Position numbers and translations under genes: made by a program
The notes under the pieces: generated by a model
The model's database searches: none
Told to the model about the DNA's origin: nothing
The model's input: only the letters and a program-made list of their open reading frames with translations
NCBI GenBank assembly: GCA_016234485.1
Contig: JACRBL010000029.1
Coordinates: forward strand, 124,001-188,000
Source of the DNA: Chloroflexota bacterium
GTDB taxonomy: Bacteria; Chloroflexota; Anaerolineae; Anaerolineales; Villigracilaceae
Direction: 5' to 3'
Length of the DNA stretch: 64,000 nucleotides
Shown here: positions 49,921 to 59,012 of the stretch, one piece after another
Position numbering within the stretch: the first letter of the stretch is position 1
How the letters are laid out: each line of letters starts with the position of its first letter

Positions 49921-50172
49921 CTTTGGGGCGATGAATGTAATATATATTTTACGGTCAAGTAACCATATGTGACAAACCGTATCCAAATTTTTTCTGGTCG
50001 GAGTGCGGACTCAAGTCCGCACTCCGAGGAAAGATGCTCTTCTCTCAAACTCCCTTTCATCACTTTTACATCGTACCCGAAAGGGTATCCGTGGTCTCGT
50101 TCTGAATTGCCGAATGTTCTCAAAATGCGTGTAAAATGCACGTTGATTTTCCAAACCTGTTTCGGAGGAAAC

Positions 50173-51219
50173 ATGCCCAAAACCCAAAATCGCGCTGTGA
50201 TGAACTGGATTTTCATCTTTGCCTTCGTTGTAGCGTTTCTTGTTGTCTTCGGGGGGATCGTCCGCCTGACCCGTTCGGGGCTTTCCATCGTGGAGTGGAA
50301 TCCCATTAGCGGGGTTCTTCCGCCTATCGGCGAGCAGGCCTGGGCCGAGGAGTTTGCCAAATACCAGCGGACGCCCGAATATCTGCACATCAATTCGTGG
50401 ATGAAGGTGGATGACTACAAGTTCATCTTCTACCTCGAGTGGATTCACCGCCTCATCGCGAGACTGGCGGGGCTGTTTTACGCCTTCCCGGTCTTTTACT
50501 TCCTCTTCAAGAAGACCATCCCGTGGAAGGAATTTGGCGTCTACTTTGTAATGGGCATGCTCTTCATCGGTCAGGCTTTCATGGGCTGGTATATGGTCGC
50601 GAGCGGACTGGTGGAAAAACCCGCGGTGGATCACTTCCGTTTGACGATTCACCTGCTCTTTGCCTTGACCTTGCTCGGCTTCGCCCTGTGGACGGCCTAT
50701 GGTCACAAATACGGATTCCCCGATTATTCCAAGTCGGCCAAGTGGTCCACCATCTCGAAACTGGCCGTCGCTTCTCTCGTCATCCTGCTGATTCAGATTT
50801 CCTACGGCGGCCTCGTCGCGGGACTGAAAGCGGGTCACGTCTCGAATACCTGGCCGCTGATGATGGGCGCGTGGATTCCCAAGGGCATCTTCGGCGCGCA
50901 GGGATTTAATCCCGCCTATCTGGTGGAAGTTCCGCAGACGGTGGTTTACATCCATCGCTGGTTCGCGTTCGCGGGGTTGATCGCTGTCCCGTACGTTTAC
51001 TACGCGGCCAAGAAGCGCGGCTATCCTGCCGAGATTCAACGCGGGCTGGTCTGGCTCATCGTCGCAGTGACGACGCAAATCACGCTCGGAATTTTGGTGG
51101 TGTTGTTGAACGTGAATGTCGCGATGGCCTCCATCCACCAGGCGGGCGCGGTGGCGCTCTTCTGGCTGGCGATCTTCTTCATCCACAGGTTGCGCGCGTA
51201 CGATCACTCGCGAAGTTAA
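50173..51219 (+). CDS. ctaA: heme A synthase, COX15/CtaA family
   Basis: Eight membrane segments with the family signatures: GGIVRLTRSGLSIVEWNPISG near residue 33, YLEWIHRLIARLAGL (His ligand), DHFRLTIHLLFAL, and a second half with VVYIHRWFAFA and ASIHQAGAVAL His pairs. It oxidises heme O to heme A for the oxidase. The ATG at 50173 has GGAGG upstream. The wide Trp/Cys loop is of the type lacking the Cys pair of some bacterial forms. A good terminator follows. Confidence 0.95.
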   Translation: MPKTQNRAVMNWIFIFAFVVAFLVVFGGIVRLTRSGLSIVEWNPISGVLPPIGEQAWAEEFAKYQRTPEYLHINSWMKVDDYKFIFYLEWIHRLIARLAGLFYAFPVFYFLFKKTIPWKEFGVYFVMGMLFIGQAFMGWYMVASGLVEKPAVDHFRLTIHLLFALTLLGFALWTAYGHKYGFPDYSKSAKWSTISKLAVASLVILLIQISYGGLVAGLKAGHVSNTWPLMMGAWIPKGIFGAQGFNPAYLVEVPQTVVYIHRWFAFAGLIAVPYVYYAAKKRGYPAEIQRGLVWLIVAVTTQITLGILVVLLNVNVAMASIHQAGAVALFWLAIFFIHRLRAYDHSRS

Positions 51220-51224
51220 GACCG

Positions 51225-51259
51225 AAGAACTCCGAAGTCTCTGAGACTTCGGAGTTCTT
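51225..51259 (+). terminator. intrinsic terminator of ctaA
   Basis: AAGAACTCCGAAGTC pairs with GACTTCGGAGTTCTT (15 bp), followed by TTTT. Confidence 0.9.
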
Positions 51260-51261
51260 TT

Positions 51262-51624
51262 TTAGCCTTCTTTTCTAAATTTCTCCGCGCTTGCTTTTGT
51301 CAACGCGGCCAGTTCCTTGTATAACTCTGGCTCGACCTTCTTGAAGTTGAAGCATGATTTTCCTTGCATGTGTTTCTTCAATTCGGGTGAGATGTCTTTC
51401 AAAAGGTCGGGGTACATGTAGACGGGCATCAAATAAAAACTGACGTAATTTTTCTTGATGACGGTCGAGCCGAAGAACAGCGGCTTCTTCCATTTTTCGC
51501 TATACGGCCCATCGAGCGAATAGCCTTCGGCGGTGTCCACGGTGACGGTCAACGATTTGGCGTAGGGTTGCAGGATGGCGCGCAGGCGCTGAAAAACTTC
51601 GGGAAAGGATGGATTAGCGGCCAT
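51262..51624 (-). CDS. conserved hypothetical protein, DUF1801-like (120 aa)
   Basis: A small soluble protein: FPEVFQRLRAILQPYAKS, then EKWKKPLFFGSTVIKKNYVSFYLMPVY and a helical end (LYKELAALTKASAEKFRKEG). The pattern resembles the YdhG/DUF1801 iron-chaperone-like fold, but this is tentative. The ATG at 51624 removes 27 residues that overlap the upstream gene. Confidence 0.65.
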   Translation of the reverse strand: MAANPSFPEVFQRLRAILQPYAKSLTVTVDTAEGYSLDGPYSEKWKKPLFFGSTVIKKNYVSFYLMPVYMYPDLLKDISPELKKHMQGKSCFNFKKVEPELYKELAALTKASAEKFRKEG

Positions 51625-51635
51625 GGGATTTACCT

Positions 51636-52214
51636 CTATTGGACAATGATCTGAATGTATAACGTGTCGCCGAACTTCGCTCCATCGGGACCTTCGGCCT
51701 GCCACTGGCTCAAAAAGGTCCCCGCGGCGGAGGGGGCGATGAAGATCACGCGCAGGGTGATTTGCGCTCCCGCCCGCGCGGGGTAAAGCGGAATCCGTTC
51801 GGGCGCGCCGAGCAGGTCTCCGCCGATCCAGGTGAGCGAGTAGCCTGTCTTCCAGTCACAGGAGCCGCTGTTTTGCACCGACCATTGTTTGTCTATGGTT
51901 TGGTTGGGGGCGACGATGGTGTTATCCAGGTAGTTCACGTCGCCGAGGAAGGACAGGTCTTCTACGCAGGGCGGGATTTCGGTGGGCGCGGGGACGAGGG
52001 TTTGCGTGGGGAGAATCGTCGGGGCGGGGATTTGGCTCAGGGTTGGCGCGAACGGCTGAACGTTGGGATGGCGCGGGGTGGGGGAGGAGAGTCCGCGCGG
52101 GGGGCGGAAGGGAGTCGGCGAGGGCGCGGGCGCGCAGGCGGAGAGAGTCCACGCGAGCGCGAGAATCAAAATGAACGCGGATGCGAGTCTGAGGGAGAGT
52201 CGGTCCGCGTTCAT
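51636..52214 (-). CDS. lipoprotein with NBR1-type Ig-like domain (192 aa)
   Basis: Lipobox LSAC (about residue 27), a long Pro/Thr/Ser-rich linker (residues 30-80) typical of Chloroflexota surface proteins, then an NBR1-Ig-like domain: PNQTIDKQWSVQNSGSCDWKTGYSLTWIGGD and FLSQWQAEGPDGAKFGDTLY. Probably a surface adhesin or structural domain. Confidence 0.8.
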   Translation of the reverse strand: MNADRLSLRLASAFILILALAWTLSACAPAPSPTPFRPPRGLSSPTPRHPNVQPFAPTLSQIPAPTILPTQTLVPAPTEIPPCVEDLSFLGDVNYLDNTIVAPNQTIDKQWSVQNSGSCDWKTGYSLTWIGGDLLGAPERIPLYPARAGAQITLRVIFIAPSAAGTFLSQWQAEGPDGAKFGDTLYIQIIVQ

Positions 52215-52231
52215 TGTTGGGTTTCTATTGC

Positions 52232-52322
52232 GGTTTGGATGCAGTTAAGTTTGTTTGGATGCAGTTGAACTGCATCCTGCTCGCAGTACAACTGCTCGCA
52301 AACCCGCAACTGCTCACAAACA
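52232..52322. repeat. palindromic GCAGTT-rich spacer before recA 3' end
   Basis: GGATGCAGTT (52257-52266) pairs with AACTGCATCC (52268-52277), followed by CGCAGTACAACTGCTCGC-like words. It shares phrases with 48652-48675. On the minus strand it lies just after the recA stop and may terminate it. Confidence 0.6.
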
Positions 52323-52325
52323 GTT

Positions 52326-53432
<1,107 letters not shown>

Positions 53433-53507
53433 GAGATTTCTCCAAGTGTAAAGTTCCAGCAACGTTTAGAGTTGGTTATCGAGAGTATAGCACAGATGTT
53501 CTGGCCG

Positions 53508-54605
53508 TCAAGGCCGCCTTGTCGCTGTCGGCGTTGGCGTCATCGGCACGAAGTCCAGCGCGGGCGTGGGCGGGGGAATCAGTTTGAAATCGCCATACAT
53601 CGTGTAAGTAAAGTACGTCGCCTGCCCTGGCAATATCTCCACCCAAAAGCGGTGGTCGCGCCCATCGTAAACCATGCTCACTTGATACAGCCCCGCAGGC
53701 AGGTCGCTGAGAACCATGTTCTCCTGATAATACGGGTCGGGGTTGATCGTCTGCGAGCCATACGTGCGGACGACGCGAATCACCCCCGTCTCGTCGGAGA
53801 TGACGCGCACGTTCGTTGATTCCAACAAGAGGCCATTGTATTGGTGCAACCGTCCCACCAGCACGCCCCAGCCCTGCGGCGGCGAAAGCCAGAGTTCGGG
53901 GTTCAACGTGTGATGGTAAAGGTTCTCTCCCAAACGCACTTCAAAATGCAGGTGCGGCCCGGTCGTCTTTCCCGTTTCGCCCACCAGGCCAATCTGCTCG
54001 CCCGCTTCCACGTGCTGGCCCACGGTCACATCCACCTGCGACATGTGCGCGTATAACGTGAAGAGCGGCTTGCCCTGATATCCAAAATCATGTCGGATGG
54101 AAACCGCCAGCCCGTACGGGTCGGTGGTGTTGTCCACCACGCCTGTGTAAAATCCGCCGCCCGCCCAAACCACGGTTCCCGATCCTGCCGCGAGCACAGG
54201 CGTGCCCAGAAACGCGTCAATGTCCACGCCTGTGTGGACTTCGTTGGCGAAGAAGACTCCGCCATAACGATAATCGGGCTGGGGCCAGTTCACCTGATCG
54301 GCAGGGTTGGGACGCGTGAAATAAAAGTGATCGTATGAGGTCACCGCCCACGGGATGGGATACAAAGGCGGACGCCACCCTGAGACAGGCTCCGCGCCCG
54401 GCGACGGAAGCACAAACCGCATCGGCGCCTCCGTCTGGACCTCGCGCGGGGTCGCCGTTTCGCGGGCCGCCGCGAAGGGTGGAGTTGGCTCTGCCGCGAG
54501 CGAGGGAGTCATGCAAGAGGCGAGAAGAACAGTGATCAGTGAACAGTAAACAGTGATCAGTGTTGCGTATTGCGTATTGCGTATTTGGCGCTTCGTTTGT
54601 TTCAT
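53508..54605 (-). CDS. lipoprotein with M23-type endopeptidase domain (365 aa)
   Basis: A signal peptide with lipobox LLASC at residue 31, encoded almost wholly by intergenic phrase repeats (see findings). Then a Pro/Thr-rich linker and an M23 peptidase: EVHTGVDIDAFLG, HDFGYQGKPLFTLYAHMS and TTGPHLHFEVRLGE carry the zinc ligands. A C-terminal domain of unknown kind follows (residues 235-350). Likely acts on peptidoglycan at the surface. Confidence 0.85.
   Translation of the reverse strand: MKQTKRQIRNTQYATLITVYCSLITVLLASCMTPSLAAEPTPPFAAARETATPREVQTEAPMRFVLPSPGAEPVSGWRPPLYPIPWAVTSYDHFYFTRPNPADQVNWPQPDYRYGGVFFANEVHTGVDIDAFLGTPVLAAGSGTVVWAGGGFYTGVVDNTTDPYGLAVSIRHDFGYQGKPLFTLYAHMSQVDVTVGQHVEAGEQIGLVGETGKTTGPHLHFEVRLGENLYHHTLNPELWLSPPQGWGVLVGRLHQYNGLLLESTNVRVISDETGVIRVVRTYGSQTINPDPYYQENMVLSDLPAGLYQVSMVYDGRDHRFWVEILPGQATYFTYTMYGDFKLIPPPTPALDFVPMTPTPTATRRP
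54530..54585. repeat. GATCAGTG and GTATTGCG phrase repeats inside a signal peptide gene
   Basis: The same phrases as at 23021-23058 and 45431-45466. Here they lie within the first 30 codons of the lipoprotein gene, giving LITVYCSLITV. Confidence 0.7.
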
Positions 54606-54644
54606 TACTATCTAACTATCCAACTATCAAAACTACCAAACTAA

Positions 54645-56459
54645 CTACGGCAATGGCGTATTCGATGGAACAGGAGTAGGCGTGGACGTTGGCAACGGCG
54701 TATTGGTGGGGCTGGCTGTGATGGTCGGCGTGGGCGAAGGACCGCTCGTCAACGTGGGGACGGGCGTGAGCGTGGGCGTGAGGGTGGGAGGCAGTTTCGG
54801 CGTAGGCGTCACCAGCGCTTCGGCGGGATAGAGTTGAAGCATGGCGTTGTACCAGTCCAGGCCGTCGGTCATCACGAATTCGGTGAAGCGCGTCCCCGCG
54901 AAATAGACGCGCCAATTGGGGAGCGCGGACTGTCGCTCGAAGCCATAGGCGCGAGCCAGGGCGGTGAAGTCTACCCAATAGCCTGGCGGAATGGGAGCGT
55001 ACGCGCCACCCTGATCGTAGGCCTGTGGATCCACGTCGTAGCGCGCGTTCAAATCCCAGGGCGATTCGTTCAATGGCGCGCCTTGCGAGCCATCTTGACT
55101 TTGCGCGCGCAGATAAATGCGCCAGTACGTTTGCTGGCCGACTCCCTCGCGGACGGAAACCATCCAACCCGCGTTGGCGAGCAGGGAATTTAACGCGAAG
55201 CCGCGGCCCGTGTAAAGCCAGTCCTGCCCGAGGCCAGGGTCGAGCGGATTGGTGAGCGGCACGTACGCGTTTTGCAGGCTGGCGAGCGCGTCCCAGCCCG
55301 TCTCGGCGATGACGCGTGCGCGCAGGGCGTTGAAGGCTTCGTTCACTTCATCGTGCAATTTGGGATACGGCGCCTGCACGTCCGCGATGTCCACGACGCG
55401 CTCGCGTCCGCTGGGGCCTTCGGCGATGGGGAAGATGGTCGGGTTCCACAGCGCGCTCGGCGTGAGGGCCGACGCGTCGAGGTAGGCTTGCGGCGTCTCG
55501 GACAGATCCAATGTCAGCCAGAGCAGGGCACGCGTCAGGCCAGGAAAAGGCTTGGGCGGCAGAATCAGCCTCCCGTCGAGGGAAGAAGCGGAGAGGTAGT
55601 CCACGTTTGCGTCGCGGACGACGGTCATCAGTTTGTCGGCGGATGGATTCCAGGCGGCGAGGTCCGCTTCGGCGATCCAGCGCGCGGGACGGGCGGGCTG
55701 GGTCGCGTCCCAAATGTACGCGCCGCCCAGATTGATGCCCTGCGCTTCGGCGATCCACATCAGTTGTTCGCCCGACCACTGCGGACGGCCCTCGGCGGCT
55801 TGCAGGCTGGCGCTGATGTTGACGAAGCGTCCCTCGTCGGGGCGGTCGAGGTCGGCCAGCCAGATATCGGGGTTGCCGCTTCGGTTAGACGTGAAGGCGA
55901 TCCTGCGTCCCTGCGGCGACCAAGCGGGGGCGAAGTCGGCCGCGGCGCTATCGGTGAGGACGATGGGCGGGACGCTGGTGTCGGCGATATTGAGCGCGGC
56001 GATTTCGAGGTCGGCGCCGTCGTAGGTTTCGTAGGCCAGCCACAGGCCATCGGGCGACCAGGTGGGCGCGGAGTCGTAGGCGGGCGTGGACGTGATCTGT
56101 CGCGTCTCGCCTGTGGCGAGGGTGAGCAGGTAGAGATCCCAGTAACCTGAACGATTCGACGCGAACGCGATTTGAGTCCCATCGGGGTTGAGGGCGGGGG
56201 CGATGTCGTTCCAGTCTCCGCCCGTCAGGCGCAGAAGCGTGTCGCCTGCGGGCGTGTAAAGGAAGAAGTGGGCGTAGCCGTTCTCTTCCATTGAGAGGAG
56301 CAAAACTTCGCCGCTATTAAATTCGATCTGTGTCGCGATGGGCGCGATTGGGGAGGTTTGCGGGATGGGGGAGGATGGAGCGCAGGCGGCGAGGATGAGG
56401 GCAGTGATCAGTAAACAGTAAACAGTGATCAGTGGGTTCGCTGAAAAGTTTGCTGCCAT
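54645..56459 (-). CDS. PD40/TolB-like beta-propeller lipoprotein (604 aa)
   Basis: Lipobox LAAC near residue 27, preceded by repeat-encoded LITVYCLLITALI. The body has at least four WD40-like (PD40) blades with DLYLLTLATGETRQIT, PTWSPDGLWLAYET and IAFTSNRSGNPDIWLADL patterns, like TolB. A C-terminal domain (residues 330-540) follows, then a Pro/Thr-rich tail (PTPKLPPTLTPTLTPVPT). Probably a secreted scaffold or sensor. The ATG at 56459 rejects an 84-residue extension through repeats. Confidence 0.8.
   Translation of the reverse strand: MAANFSANPLITVYCLLITALILAACAPSSPIPQTSPIAPIATQIEFNSGEVLLLSMEENGYAHFFLYTPAGDTLLRLTGGDWNDIAPALNPDGTQIAFASNRSGYWDLYLLTLATGETRQITSTPAYDSAPTWSPDGLWLAYETYDGADLEIAALNIADTSVPPIVLTDSAAADFAPAWSPQGRRIAFTSNRSGNPDIWLADLDRPDEGRFVNISASLQAAEGRPQWSGEQLMWIAEAQGINLGGAYIWDATQPARPARWIAEADLAAWNPSADKLMTVVRDANVDYLSASSLDGRLILPPKPFPGLTRALLWLTLDLSETPQAYLDASALTPSALWNPTIFPIAEGPSGRERVVDIADVQAPYPKLHDEVNEAFNALRARVIAETGWDALASLQNAYVPLTNPLDPGLGQDWLYTGRGFALNSLLANAGWMVSVREGVGQQTYWRIYLRAQSQDGSQGAPLNESPWDLNARYDVDPQAYDQGGAYAPIPPGYWVDFTALARAYGFERQSALPNWRVYFAGTRFTEFVMTDGLDWYNAMLQLYPAEALVTPTPKLPPTLTPTLTPVPTLTSGPSPTPTITASPTNTPLPTSTPTPVPSNTPLP
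56402..56434. repeat. GATCAGTAAACAGT phrase repeat inside a signal peptide gene
   Basis: GTGATCAGTAAACAGTAAAC-type phrase, the third copy of this family, within codons 10-20 of the propeller lipoprotein. Confidence 0.7.
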
Positions 56460-56473
56460 ACAACTACGAGAGA

Positions 56474-56609
56474 TTTCGTCACTGCGAGGAGGACGTTTTT
56501 CCCGACGAAGCAGTCCCCGCGCCACGAGAGGAGATTGCTTCGGGAAAACCGCCCTCGCAACACTTGCACCGCACTGCGTTCGGTGCAGTGCAGGTGTGAC
56601 GGATGTATG
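56474..56609. repeat. MITE-like repeat, copy 3, with a nested palindrome
   Basis: The left end and core match copies 1 and 2 (CGTCACTGCGAGGAGGACG, GAAGCAGTCCCC, GGAGATTGCTTCGGG). The right end (CTCGCAA ... TGACGGA) is split by about 35 bases that themselves form a palindrome (GCACCGCAC, TGCGTTCG, GTGCAGTGC). A second repeat has inserted into the first. Confidence 0.75.
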
Positions 56610-56707
56610 GCAGAGAAATGAAAAAACAAATTTCTTGCCACGGAGAATTAAAAACTCTGTGTCTCCGTGTCTCCGTGGTTTATTCTTGCCTTTATTCAAC
56701 GCGGTCA

Positions 56708-57067
56708 TCAATTCAAACCGTCGGCGGGAATCTCGAATTCGTAGTTGAAAGGTTCGGCGCTGGGGCCATCGGGATAATATAAACGCGCTTCGAGACGGTA
56801 TGTCCCCGCCACGTTCTCCCGGCCGCGGATGTGGAGGGTGAATTCCAATCGCCAGGTGAGCGGCTCAATGAAACTGGTCGCGGCCGCTTCGACGCCGTCC
56901 GAGTCGAACAGGGTCACGTCAATGTGCGGACGCTTTTGAAAGGGCGTGAGGTCAATGTTGACGCGGATGCGTCGCCCGTCGGAAAGGGGTTCAGCGCCCA
57001 GGCTGGTGATGTGCGTCTCTTCGGGAGTTTGACGCGGGGCAAGATCGTCGGGGAAGAAGAAGTCCAT
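56708..57067 (-). CDS. conserved hypothetical beta-rich protein (119 aa)
   Basis: A soluble beta-sandwich-like protein (RIRVNIDLTPFQKRPHIDVTLFDSDG, TWRLEFTLHIRGRENVAGTYRLEARLYY) like C2- or Ig-type carrier domains. Family not recognised. On the same strand as the ParB-like gene, 30 bases downstream, so probably co-transcribed. Confidence 0.7.
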   Translation of the reverse strand: MDFFFPDDLAPRQTPEETHITSLGAEPLSDGRRIRVNIDLTPFQKRPHIDVTLFDSDGVEAAATSFIEPLTWRLEFTLHIRGRENVAGTYRLEARLYYPDGPSAEPFNYEFEIPADGLN

Positions 57068-57097
57068 ATTAGTCTGGTAGTCCGTTGGTCTGATAGT

Positions 57098-57928
57098 CTA
57101 CTCGTCGAACAAGAACGTCGCCTCGGCGTAATGGCGCACGCCTTTGTTCTTGATACGTTCCTGAATCCAATGCTTGAGATATTCGCCCTTGTATTCGATG
57201 GGCTTTCCGCTCGAAAGTTCGTGCAGTGGATAATTGAGATGCAGGGCGCGCGGCGAAGCGGTGAAGCGCGTGATGCCCGTGGGTAGGACGATATTCTGCC
57301 CTGCGAGTTTAAGCACGGTCTTGATTTTGAAATTGGGAAAGATGATTAGCGCGGTCAGGTCGGGATAAATGGAGTTAAAGGATTCCGCCAACGTCTGGCT
57401 GGTGCGGTCGAGCGAGGCGCGATTTTTGTACGTGTTCACGACCTTGTGCAGGATGGCGATGTGTTCTGGCAATTCGCTCGGCTCTTCCATCAACATATGC
57501 AATTTCCCATCGGGCAGGCGCACCTGCACGGGCATGTACTTGGGCGCGTCCACCGACTTGTGCGTATCCACTTTGATGATGTCCAACGATTTAATCTTTC
57601 GCAGTTCGTTCATCAGCGCTTTGGGACTCATGCCCCACACCACATGATTCCAAGTTTGCAAGTTCACGTGCGGATCGTTCGCTTTCACCACCTGCGCCAC
57701 GATATGCGGAAATTCCATCTCCTGCAACGACGTGACGCGGTTGGCGCCGTCCAACACCATGAAACGTCCCGTCCCGTCATCGAGCGGCATGACGATGGGC
57801 GGGTTGCGCAAAATTCCCTGCGCGCGCAATTTTGCCACCAGCGGGAGCGTGCGCTGGCGATCGTGGTCTTCGTGCAGGATGAGGTCTTGGAGGGGGAGGA
57901 TGCGGAGGTTGGGAAGATTGGTCATCAT
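57098..57928 (-). CDS. ParB/Srx-fold protein (276 aa)
   Basis: A ParB N-terminal-type core: ILPLQDLILHEDHDRQRTLPLVAKLRAQGIL, then FMVLDGANRVTSLQEMEFPHIVAQVV (the DGxxR pattern). The family includes DNA-segregation nucleases, sulfiredoxins and free serine kinases (SerK/SbnI). The lack of a helix-turn-helix and the length favour a kinase or an unknown role over chromosome segregation. Two ATG codons lie at the start (57928 and 57925). Confidence 0.7.
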   Translation of the reverse strand: MMTNLPNLRILPLQDLILHEDHDRQRTLPLVAKLRAQGILRNPPIVMPLDDGTGRFMVLDGANRVTSLQEMEFPHIVAQVVKANDPHVNLQTWNHVVWGMSPKALMNELRKIKSLDIIKVDTHKSVDAPKYMPVQVRLPDGKLHMLMEEPSELPEHIAILHKVVNTYKNRASLDRTSQTLAESFNSIYPDLTALIIFPNFKIKTVLKLAGQNIVLPTGITRFTASPRALHLNYPLHELSSGKPIEYKGEYLKHWIQERIKNKGVRHYAEATFLFDE

Positions 57929-58017
57929 AGGCGAATGTCCCCGAACATACCATGAGTTGCGCGTTCCGTAAATTGGAAAATGGGGGGTAGTGGCGCTAAA
58001 ATCCATTTGGAGGCGTC

Positions 58018-58908
58018 ATGAAACGAGCAGTCAGCATCAGTTTGGGAAGTTCCAAACGCGACAAGAAGGTGACGGTCAAATTTAAAGACGAGGAAATCCT
58101 CGTCGAACGAATCGGCACGGATGGCGACGCCGAAAAAGCGCGTCGGATGTACCTCGAGCTGGACGGCAAAGTGGACACGTTCGGCGTCGGGGGAGTGGAC
58201 CTCTACCTGCGCCTCGACGACCGCGAATACCCGCTTCACGCGGCCCTCAATCTGGTCTCTGGCGTGACGAAGACTCCTCTCTGCGACGGGCGCGGCCTCA
58301 AACACACCCTTGAGCGACGCGTCTTCGTGCTGGCGCGAGAACAGCTGGGCGATGTCCACTTCAAGCAGGGATTCGTCCCTGTGGCGGTGGATCGTCTCGG
58401 CCTCGCGCAAGCTGTAGCCGATGTCGCCGACAAAACCGTCTTCGGCGATCTGATGGTCGCGCTGGGAGTCCCGTTGCCGATCTACGGCATCCCTGCCTTC
58501 AAACGCGTCGCGCGGATCATGCTTCCCTTTGTTAGCCACTTCCCCCTGTCCATGATCTTCTATGGAAGCGACGGCGCCGAACACGAGCCGAAATACGTCA
58601 AATACTTCGAAGAGTCCGACCTGATCGCGGGCGATTTCCTCTTCATGCGAAAATACATGCCCGCAAGGCTGGATGGGAAGACGGTGGTCACAAACACGAC
58701 GACGGAGGAGAATATTGAGTTGCTGAAATCAAGAAGGGTGAAGACGGTGATTACGACAACTCCGCGCTACGAGGGGAGGTCATTTGGGACGAATATGCTG
58801 GAGGCCGCGCTGACCGCGTACGCGGGGAAGGGGAGGAGGCTGAGGGATGAGGAGTTGGAGGGGTTGATTGAGGAGGTGGGAGTGAGGCCGGGGGTGGTGA
58901 GGATGTGA
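58018..58908 (+). CDS. conserved protein of the quinate 5-dehydrogenase annotation group (296 aa)
   Basis: The start SISLGSSKRDKKV, GIGTDGDAEKARRMYLELDGKVD-like segment (residues 33-52), FGVGGVDLYL and DGRGLKHTLERRV define a conserved Chloroflexota family usually named quinate 5-dehydrogenase. A later TTTPRYEGRSFGTNMLEAAL could be the dinucleotide-binding half. I keep the function open. Divergent from the ParB-like gene. Confidence 0.75.
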   Translation: MKRAVSISLGSSKRDKKVTVKFKDEEILVERIGTDGDAEKARRMYLELDGKVDTFGVGGVDLYLRLDDREYPLHAALNLVSGVTKTPLCDGRGLKHTLERRVFVLAREQLGDVHFKQGFVPVAVDRLGLAQAVADVADKTVFGDLMVALGVPLPIYGIPAFKRVARIMLPFVSHFPLSMIFYGSDGAEHEPKYVKYFEESDLIAGDFLFMRKYMPARLDGKTVVTNTTTEENIELLKSRRVKTVITTTPRYEGRSFGTNMLEAALTAYAGKGRRLRDEELEGLIEEVGVRPGVVRM

Positions 58909-58994
58909 CAGTTGAAATCCACGAGTTTTTTGGATAAAGGCAGAAAATCATCTTGTACATATCTTTTGATGGTGATATAAAGTAAATAATAAAG

Positions 58995-59007
58995 CCTCCG
59001 GCGGAGG
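58995..59007 (+). promoter_or_regulatory. ribosome-binding site inside a hairpin, TIR-NTPase gene
   Basis: CCTCC (58995-58999), GGC loop, GGAGG (59003-59007). The GGAGG is the Shine-Dalgarno of the ATG at 59013, so the hairpin could hide it and limit translation. Confidence 0.5.
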
Positions 59008-59012
59008 GAGAT

